Made by a program: the position numbers and the translations under genes
Shown here: in pieces, positions 7,151-11,729 of the stretch
Layout: every line of letters starts with the position of its first letter
Numbering within the stretch: the first letter of the stretch is position 1
Origin: Ignavibacteriales bacterium
Lineage (GTDB): Bacteria > Bacteroidota > Ignavibacteria > Ignavibacteriales > Ignavibacteriaceae
Direction: 5' to 3'
DNA length: 11,729 nt
Assembly (NCBI GenBank): GCA_027349615.1
Contig: DAIEML010000056.1
Span: forward strand, 1 to 11,729
The notes under the pieces: model-generated
What the model saw: the letters and a program-made list of their open reading frames with translations, nothing else
Told to the model about the DNA's origin: nothing
The model's database searches: none

Positions 7151-8454
7151 AAGTAATAAAGAAAAATACTTTGGCTTATGAATCTTTTCATAAATCACTT
7201 CCATATTTAACCAAAGCGGTTAGCGTTGGCGGAAGCCAGAGGTTTGTTAATCTTAGTTCAGATGAATTAACAGACGATAAAAAATATTCTAAGATCTTTA
7301 AGCAGATTTTAGAATTTGAAAAAAGGGCAAATGAATTACAAACTGTTGATCAAGTGTTCCGACAATTTGAAATTTTATTAAAATGTTTTATACCGGTTAA
7401 AGAAGTTAATCTATTTACAATTGATGAAAAGCAAAAAATATTTTCACCTATCAATCAAAATATTTCTGAACGCTGCAGATATTTTACTAATTCGATTATC
7501 TCAAAAGGAATTATTTATGAAATAATTAAATCCGGAAAGCCAAAAATTATTTTAGATTCGTTTGTTAATAACATTGACGGAACAAAATTATTTTATCTGC
7601 TTTTCCCCATTAATGATGAAAATCGAAACACCAAAATTCTTTCAGTCTCAACGCCGAAAGCTGATCTTGATGACAACTCAATGGAGCTTCCTTTAATTCA
7701 TGCAAGCTTGCTAATTATGCTTACAAGAATTGATCTTCTTATGAAAGATCGAGATTTAAAAAAAGCTTATAATGAGCTTCAAGCTTACCAATCTAAACTG
7801 GCAAATGATTATAAGCTTTCTGCCATCGGTGAGCTGACTTCGGGTATTGTTGAAGAAATTCTATCTCCGCTTCAAATTATTTCTAGCTCCACAGAATTTT
7901 TACGCGGAGAAGAAAATTATGTTGACGAAGAAGTTTTAGATACAATAATTCTTCAGGTAAAAAAAGTTAAAACTATAATTAACAATCTTGTAAAATTTGC
8001 AGATACAAATGATGTTCATTATAAAGATCAGCCAATAAATATTAATGATCTTGTAAATGAATTTTATAAGCTAACTATATCTTCGTTAAAAAATGATAAT
8101 TACGAGTGCATCTTAGATCTGGAAGACAATTTGCCGCCAATTTTAACCCAATCAAATTATATAAATCAACTTTTAACAAATGTATTCTCATTGATGCGTT
8201 CAAGTGTTGGAGTTGGCGGAGGAATTTTTGTTCAATCAAAATATCGAGATGAAAAAATTGTTTTAAGATTTCTGACTACTGATTTTCTTGAGCATTTAAA
8301 AAATGAAAATATCAAACAATCAAAAGATTCAAATCTTAGAATCATTCACAATATAATGGTAAAACATGAAGGTGAATTTTTCTTTGATTCAGATAAGACA
8401 AAAGGTACGGTTATTATGCTTTCATTCCCAATTAAAAGAAAGATCGGTAAATGA
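7147..8454 (+). CDS. GAF-plus-histidine-kinase-like protein lacking catalytic residues (pseudokinase)
   Basis: This 435-residue soluble protein has the layout of a sensor kinase. It has an N-terminal GAF-like region (about 52-195), a short coiled coil (200-222), a dimerisation/phosphoacceptor-like segment (223-285) and a degenerate ATPase-like domain (295-430). The DHp block reads SAIGELTSGIVEEILSPLQ, where active kinases have GIAHEI: the phospho-accepting His is replaced by E236 (bases 7852-7854). In the ATPase part, NVFSLMRSS (345-353) replaces the N-box NLLxNAxxA, and the DxGxG and GTGLGL motifs are gone (the latter position reads DSNLRI, 394-399). The last strands (IMVKHEGEFFFDSDKTKG) still match the kinase fold. 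I infer that it neither binds ATP normally nor autophosphorylates. The start is TTG, overlapping the stop of the second HDOD gene; no ATG or GTG is available nearby after the in-frame stop at 7126. There is no membrane segment. Confidence 0.87.
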   Translation: MKVIKKNTLAYESFHKSLPYLTKAVSVGGSQRFVNLSSDELTDDKKYSKIFKQILEFEKRANELQTVDQVFRQFEILLKCFIPVKEVNLFTIDEKQKIFSPINQNISERCRYFTNSIISKGIIYEIIKSGKPKIILDSFVNNIDGTKLFYLLFPINDENRNTKILSVSTPKADLDDNSMELPLIHASLLIMLTRIDLLMKDRDLKKAYNELQAYQSKLANDYKLSAIGELTSGIVEEILSPLQIISSSTEFLRGEENYVDEEVLDTIILQVKKVKTIINNLVKFADTNDVHYKDQPININDLVNEFYKLTISSLKNDNYECILDLEDNLPPILTQSNYINQLLTNVFSLMRSSVGVGGGIFVQSKYRDEKIVLRFLTTDFLEHLKNENIKQSKDSNLRIIHNIMVKHEGEFFFDSDKTKGTVIMLSFPIKRKIGK

Positions 8455-9113
8455 AAATTAATTTTACGCTTATCTTAATCATGTTAATTTCAATATTATC
8501 CTTTGCTCAAAGCAATGATAAAATAATTCCGTATCAATCAGCAGGAAAGGATTCGGCAAGTATTAACTCCGGTGGAACTTTTACTGATAGTGTAAATATA
8601 AGTGATATGGTTCTTGCACAAATTCAAGCTGCAAAAAAGAAGCAAGCTGAAGAAAAAAATCAACCAGCTTTAATGCAAACAGCAGTTGTTACAAAGACTC
8701 ACCAGAATTCATCTTCAAATTTTTTAAATGATTGGGAAAAATCTTTATCACTTTCTGAAGATACGATGATAAAAATAATAATACTTGCGTCAACTTCTTT
8801 ATTTGCAATTGTTTTTATTTCCTTTAGGAGGATGAGAAATGGACACAAGAATTCTGATGTAAAGAGTTTAAAAAACGGAATAAAACTTATGCGCGAAGAA
8901 AAAGTTTTGTGGAAAAATGATAAAAAACTTTCTGGAATTAGAACAAAACTTTCCGGTAGTCCTTCTGCATATGAATTGACAAATGAATCGATATCCAGAA
9001 ATGCTCGCGAAATGAAAATAGCAAAAGAAGAAATTTATTTAGCAGCAAGAATTAGATCGCAAGAATTAAGTAAAGCAAGCGGCAATAGTTCAGTAAGAAA
9101 AATAATGAGATAA
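8451..9113 (+). CDS. Membrane-anchored protein with signal peptide and basic cytoplasmic tail, unknown function
   Basis: I do not recognise a family. The 220 residues begin with a clear signal peptide (MKINF, a hydrophobic core, then SFAQ, cleavage near residue 20). There follows a hydrophilic, probably periplasmic section (21-104) with a Lys/Gln/Glu stretch around 58-72, one membrane span (about 106-125, IKIIILASTSLFAIVFISF) followed at once by RRMR, and a basic cytoplasmic tail (126-220) predicted to be helical. The topology (export signal, short periplasmic part, one span, basic tail) is like that of FliO-type export assembly proteins, but I see no FliO sequence signature, and FliO usually sits beside fliP. 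The ATG overlaps the stop of the pseudokinase gene (ATGA), so the two are coupled. The tail could bind the pseudokinase or HDOD proteins at the membrane; this is inference from position alone. Confidence 0.8.
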   Translation: MKINFTLILIMLISILSFAQSNDKIIPYQSAGKDSASINSGGTFTDSVNISDMVLAQIQAAKKKQAEEKNQPALMQTAVVTKTHQNSSSNFLNDWEKSLSLSEDTMIKIIILASTSLFAIVFISFRRMRNGHKNSDVKSLKNGIKLMREEKVLWKNDKKLSGIRTKLSGSPSAYELTNESISRNAREMKIAKEEIYLAARIRSQELSKASGNSSVRKIMR

Positions 9114-9137
9114 ACAAAAAAAATTATTTGGTGAAGA

Positions 9138-9845
9138 ATGATTAAAGGAATATATACTGCGGCAAGAGGGCTCGATGCAAGGATGAAAAACCTTGATATT
9201 GTTGCAAATAACTTAGCAAATATTAATACAACAGGTTATAAAAGAGAAATTCCTTTTTCGGAAATTATGAATCAAGCCGGAAATATTCAGGTTAAGCAAA
9301 TGACTGATTATAGGCCAGGCGATTTAGTTCAAACTTCTAACCCATTTGATTTAGCCATTTCAGGTAATGCGTTTTTTGTAGTTCAATCCGATAATGGACC
9401 AGTATTAACGCGCAATGGAAATTTTCAGATATCGCAAGAAGGTTTTTTAGTCGATCAATCAGGAAATAAAGTCCTCGGCAAAAATGGCGCAATAAATATT
9501 AATAAATTTTTATTAGATAAAAATGCAACAGTTACAATTTCTAAAAACGGCGAAATAAAATCAGGCAGCGTTGTAATTGATAATTTATTAATTGCTAGGC
9601 CGGAAGATCCGCAATCGGCAGATAGAATGAACGGAGAAGATTTTTCTTTTCAAAACACAGGCTTTCAGATTGCACCAGAAAATGATTTTGAAGTAAAACA
9701 AGGTTATTTGGAAGAATCAAATGTAAATCCAATTAAAGAAATGGAAGCAATGATTCAAATAAATAATGAATATGATTCTGCACATAAGATGATAAACTAT
9801 TTGGATAAATCACTGGATGAAGCAAACCAAATAGGAAAAGTATAA
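9138..9845 (+). CDS. flgF: Flagellar proximal rod protein, FlgF-like (FlgF/FlgG family)
   Basis: This is a rod protein exported by the flagellar type III system and assembled into the periplasmic drive shaft. The 235 residues start with the rod/hook N-terminal signature (IYTAARGLDARMKNLDIVAN, then NLANINTTGYK, residues 5-35). They continue with the central D1 strands DLAISGNAFFVVQ (71-83) and TRNGNFQISQEGFLVDQSGN, and end with the C-terminal helix GYLEESNVNPIKEMEAMI (189-206). The MIKGIYTAA opening, shorter length than its neighbour, and position directly before flgG favour FlgF over FlgG. The usual TAASG reads TAARG. The ATG is 24 bases after the previous stop, with a GGTGA placed rather close to it. 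FlgG-like paralogue naming is the main alternative; membership of the rod family itself is certain. Confidence 0.9.
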   Translation: MIKGIYTAARGLDARMKNLDIVANNLANINTTGYKREIPFSEIMNQAGNIQVKQMTDYRPGDLVQTSNPFDLAISGNAFFVVQSDNGPVLTRNGNFQISQEGFLVDQSGNKVLGKNGAININKFLLDKNATVTISKNGEIKSGSVVIDNLLIARPEDPQSADRMNGEDFSFQNTGFQIAPENDFEVKQGYLEESNVNPIKEMEAMIQINNEYDSAHKMINYLDKSLDEANQIGKV

Positions 9846-9896
9846 TTATTGATTGGTATGCATGTATCAACTTTAACGAGCCAATAAGAAAGTATG

Positions 9897-9902
9897 AAAG
9901 GA
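9897..9902 (+). promoter_or_regulatory. Ribosome binding site of flgG
   Basis: AAAGGA lies nine bases before the flgG ATG at 9912, in the 66-base gap after flgF. It is a good match where most genes in this window have none, and it fits the need for more distal-rod protein than proximal-rod protein. It supports the chosen start. Confidence 0.6.
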
Positions 9903-9911
9903 TAATTTAAT

Positions 9912-10709
9912 ATGCCAACAAGAGCATTAAGAACCGCAGCCTCTGGTATGTATGCGCAAGAGTTGAATATTGAAGTTATATCGAACAACATTGCTAACAT
10001 TAATACCACGGCATTTAAAAAGAATAAAGCTGAGTTTCAGGATTTAATGTACCAGCAGGTAAATGTTAATCCGGTTAATTCAACTCAAGCTAATTCTGGA
10101 GTTTCTTCAACAACTCTTCAAATTGGTAATGGTGTTGAACCTGCATCTACAGAAAAAATATTTAACCAAGGCGATATAACTCAAACAAATAACCAATTAG
10201 ATATGGCAATTCAAGGTGATGGATTTTTTCAGGTGAAAAAGCCTGATGGAACTTACGCTTATACAAGAGACGGTTCTTTCAAAGTTGATTCTCAAGGTAA
10301 AATTGTTACAAGCGGCGGTTATATTCTTGATCCGAGTATAACTTTAGATGAAAATACTTTAGGAGTTACAATCGGAAAAGATGGATCAGTAACGGCGCAA
10401 AAAGTTGGCGGAAGCAGTTCTGTAATTGGCAACATTGAACTTGTAAGATTTATGAATCCTGGCGGTTTGCAGGCTTTAGGCGATAATTTGTACGGACAAA
10501 CCGACGCTTCCGGAACACCAATAATAGGGACGCCGGGACAAAATGGTTTTGGTTCGGTTAATCAAGGATATCTTGAATCTTCTAATGTTGATATTGTTCA
10601 GGAAATGATAGCCATGATAACCGCACAGCGCGCTTATGAAATTAATTCTAAGACTGTTCAAACAGTTGAACAAATGATGCAGATGGCAAACAATCTTAAA
10701 ACTAGTTAA
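9912..10709 (+). CDS. flgG: Flagellar distal rod protein FlgG
   Basis: FlgG forms the distal rod that runs through the P and L rings and joins the hook. The 265 residues match the usual length (about 260). The N-terminus ALRTAASGMYAQELNIEVIS is the classic FlgG signature, followed by NNIANINTTAFKKNKAEFQD. The usual NTTGFKK has Ala at position 34. Next come a flexible extended segment (about 50-80), which is longer than in the FlgF-like protein as expected for FlgG, and the core DMAIQGDGFFQV (97-108). The C-terminus has GYLESSNVDIVQEMIAMI and AQRAYEINSKTVQTVEQMM. The last part mediates rod packing and is nearly canonical. It lies 66 bases after flgF and six bases before flgA. Identification is very secure. 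Confidence 0.97.
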   Translation: MPTRALRTAASGMYAQELNIEVISNNIANINTTAFKKNKAEFQDLMYQQVNVNPVNSTQANSGVSSTTLQIGNGVEPASTEKIFNQGDITQTNNQLDMAIQGDGFFQVKKPDGTYAYTRDGSFKVDSQGKIVTSGGYILDPSITLDENTLGVTIGKDGSVTAQKVGGSSSVIGNIELVRFMNPGGLQALGDNLYGQTDASGTPIIGTPGQNGFGSVNQGYLESSNVDIVQEMIAMITAQRAYEINSKTVQTVEQMMQMANNLKTS

Positions 10710-10715
10710 TTAAAA

Positions 10716-11366
10716 ATGTTGTCAATCTTACTTTCAATATTAACTTTTTTATTTACGCCGAATAATTCTTTCAAAAGTGAATTGAACGGTTATTTAAAAA
10801 AAAATCTTCCCCAATATGAAAGCATTGATTTCCAAGTATTACAAATGCCTGAAGCTTTTAAGAAGATAGAAATTATTCAAGATGTGGATTTTAATTATAA
10901 TGGTAGCTTCGTTTACGTACCGGTTAGAATTACCGATAAGGATGGCAGAGTTTTAAAATCGATTCTTTCTGTAAAATTAAATTTATATCAAAAAGTTTTT
11001 ACTGCGGTTAAGTCAATTGATAGAGATGAAAGTTTAACTACATCAGATTTTGTTTTAAAGAAAATGGATGTAACAAAAATTTTCGGAACACCTTTAACGT
11101 CATTAAATGATATTGGATTATATCGCAGCAATACTTTTTTGAAGGCCGGAGATGCAATAACTAAAGAAAATATTGAACTAAAACCGGTAATAAAACCTGG
11201 CGATAGAATTGAAGCAGAATATAAATCCGGTTCCGTTTCAATTACATTCGAAGCTTTTTCACGACAGGAAGGAATACCTGGCGAAACAATTTCGATTATT
11301 ACAAAAGATAAAAAACTTTTTAAAGCAAAAGTTATCAATTCTCAAGTTGTAAATATTATTGAGTGA
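10716..11366 (+). CDS. flgA: Flagellar P-ring assembly chaperone FlgA
   Basis: FlgA is a periplasmic chaperone that helps FlgI form the P ring in the peptidoglycan layer. The 216 residues begin with a short hydrophobic export-like segment (MLSILLSILTFLF) lacking the usual basic start. An N-terminal domain (about 20-90) precedes the SAF/ChapFlgA region (about 95-215). Characteristic repeats are SIDRDESLTTSDFVLKKMDV, the LKAGDAITKENIELKPVIKPGD block (about 142-163), and a final beta-rich part with GIPGETISIITKDKKLFKA, which matches the FlgA C-terminal pattern ending in conserved hydrophobic strands. A run of nine A lies at 10796-10804 without breaking the frame. It sits six bases after flgG and five bases before flgH; flgG-flgA-flgH is a common order. 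No Shine-Dalgarno is evident. The sequence is divergent from enterobacterial FlgA, but motif and context agree. Confidence 0.9.
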   Translation: MLSILLSILTFLFTPNNSFKSELNGYLKKNLPQYESIDFQVLQMPEAFKKIEIIQDVDFNYNGSFVYVPVRITDKDGRVLKSILSVKLNLYQKVFTAVKSIDRDESLTTSDFVLKKMDVTKIFGTPLTSLNDIGLYRSNTFLKAGDAITKENIELKPVIKPGDRIEAEYKSGSVSITFEAFSRQEGIPGETISIITKDKKLFKAKVINSQVVNIIE

Positions 11367-11370
11367 AATT

Positions 11371-11729
11371 ATGAAAAGATTAATAACAATTGGATTTTTA
11401 TTAACAACAATAAATTTATTCCCTCAAAATATGAGGCAGAACGCTTTCTCATCTTTATTCTCGGATCAAAAAGCAAGCAGCGTTGGAGATGCAATTACAA
11501 TCGTCGTAGTAGAATCTTCGCAAGCTTCAAACAATGCAACAACAACAACCGGAAGATCAAGCAGTTTAAGTTTATCTGGAAAAGCAGATTTAGGAAAAGT
11601 AAATCCTCCTACTGCCAATATAAGTTTAGGAACTACAAATGATTTTAACGGAACTGGTTCAACCCAAACTCAAGGAATGGTAAGCACAAAAATTAGTGCA
11701 TTAGTGGATTCAGTTTTACCGAATGGCAA
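11371..11729 (+). CDS. flgH: Flagellar L-ring protein FlgH, N-terminal part (3' end outside window)
   Basis: FlgH forms the L ring, the bushing for the rod in the outer membrane. The frame is open from the ATG to the window edge (119 full codons, no stop). It starts with a signal peptide (MKRLITIGFLLTTINLFPQ, then N). The FlgH signature follows: SSLFSDQKASSVGDAITIVV and VESSQASNNATTTTGRSSS, then a Gly/Ser/Thr-rich stretch, as in the family. Unlike FlgH of enterobacteria, which is a lipoprotein, the signal peptide has no lipobox Cys, and there is no Cys at all in the visible 119 residues. The protein should therefore be cleaved by signal peptidase I. The ATG is five bases after the flgA stop. 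Presence of FlgH with FlgA implies an outer membrane. flgI is expected downstream but not seen. Confidence 0.94.
   Translation, partial: MKRLITIGFLLTTINLFPQNMRQNAFSSLFSDQKASSVGDAITIVVVESSQASNNATTTTGRSSSLSLSGKADLGKVNPPTANISLGTTNDFNGTGSTQTQGMVSTKISALVDSVLPNG

Noticed and set aside
9849..9870. Short inverted repeat TTGAT...ATCAA with an ATGCAT core between flgF and flgG
   Set aside because: The five-base arms and the core do not share a centre, and the 12-base loop gives a weak stem; likely chance in AT-rich sequence.
9880..9887. GCCAATAA in the flgF-flgG gap, close to the sigma-28 -10 consensus GCCGATAA
   Set aside because: The expected TAAA-type -35 about 11-15 bases upstream is absent (the bases read CATGTATC), so only half a promoter is present; the genes are closely spaced and probably cotranscribed.
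10988..11338. Antisense open frame of 116 codons on the - strand inside flgA
   Set aside because: It lies wholly opposite a gene with clear FlgA features, shows no recognisable domain, and AT-rich coding DNA often leaves such frames open.

Overview
The window is one continuous run of flagellar genes, all on the + strand and mostly overlapping or separated by a few bases. The DNA is AT-rich. Several signals suggest a Gram-negative, probably Bacteroidota/Ignavibacteriota-type bacterium: exported proteins have signal peptides ending in an alanine/proline-glutamine step (SFAQ-S, LFPQ-N), Shine-Dalgarno sequences are rare, and FlgA and FlgH imply an outer membrane with P and L rings. The taxonomic placement is inference from style and gene content, not from a marker gene.

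Layout. Bases 2-4414 hold the end of flhB, complete flhA (type III export gate), flhF and flhG (the SRP-type GTPase and MinD-like ATPase pair that sets flagellar position and number). After an 85-base gap with a weak promoter-like sequence comes a small two-helix membrane protein (about 4530-4754) and a FliA/sigma-28-type sigma factor (4760-5386). Bases 5379-9113 hold a regulatory-looking cassette that is not part of the standard flagellar set: two tandem HDOD proteins, a GAF-plus-kinase-like protein that has lost its phospho-accepting histidine and its ATP-binding motifs, and a signal-peptide-bearing single-span membrane protein. Bases 9138-11729 return to structural genes: flgF-like, flgG, flgA, and the 5' part of flgH, which runs off the window.

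How it fits together. FlhB/FlhA export the rod proteins FlgF and FlgG; FlgA and FlgH serve the P and L rings; FlhF/FlhG place the organelle; FliA should switch on late flagellar genes. The HDOD-HDOD-pseudokinase-membrane-protein cassette sits exactly between the sigma factor and the rod genes and is tightly coupled by overlaps, so I infer it is a flagellar or motility regulator.

Most interesting points: (1) the sigma factor is about 208 residues and appears to lack the whole sigma-3 domain; (2) the kinase-like protein is a clear pseudokinase with Glu where the His should be; (3) both HDOD proteins keep a complete H...HD...H...HH...D metal-ligand set at identical positions, unlike the degenerate state common in HDOD domains; (4) FlgH has no lipobox cysteine. 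No RNA genes, mobile elements, CRISPR arrays or convincing terminators were seen. There is no gene-free stretch over 300 bases.
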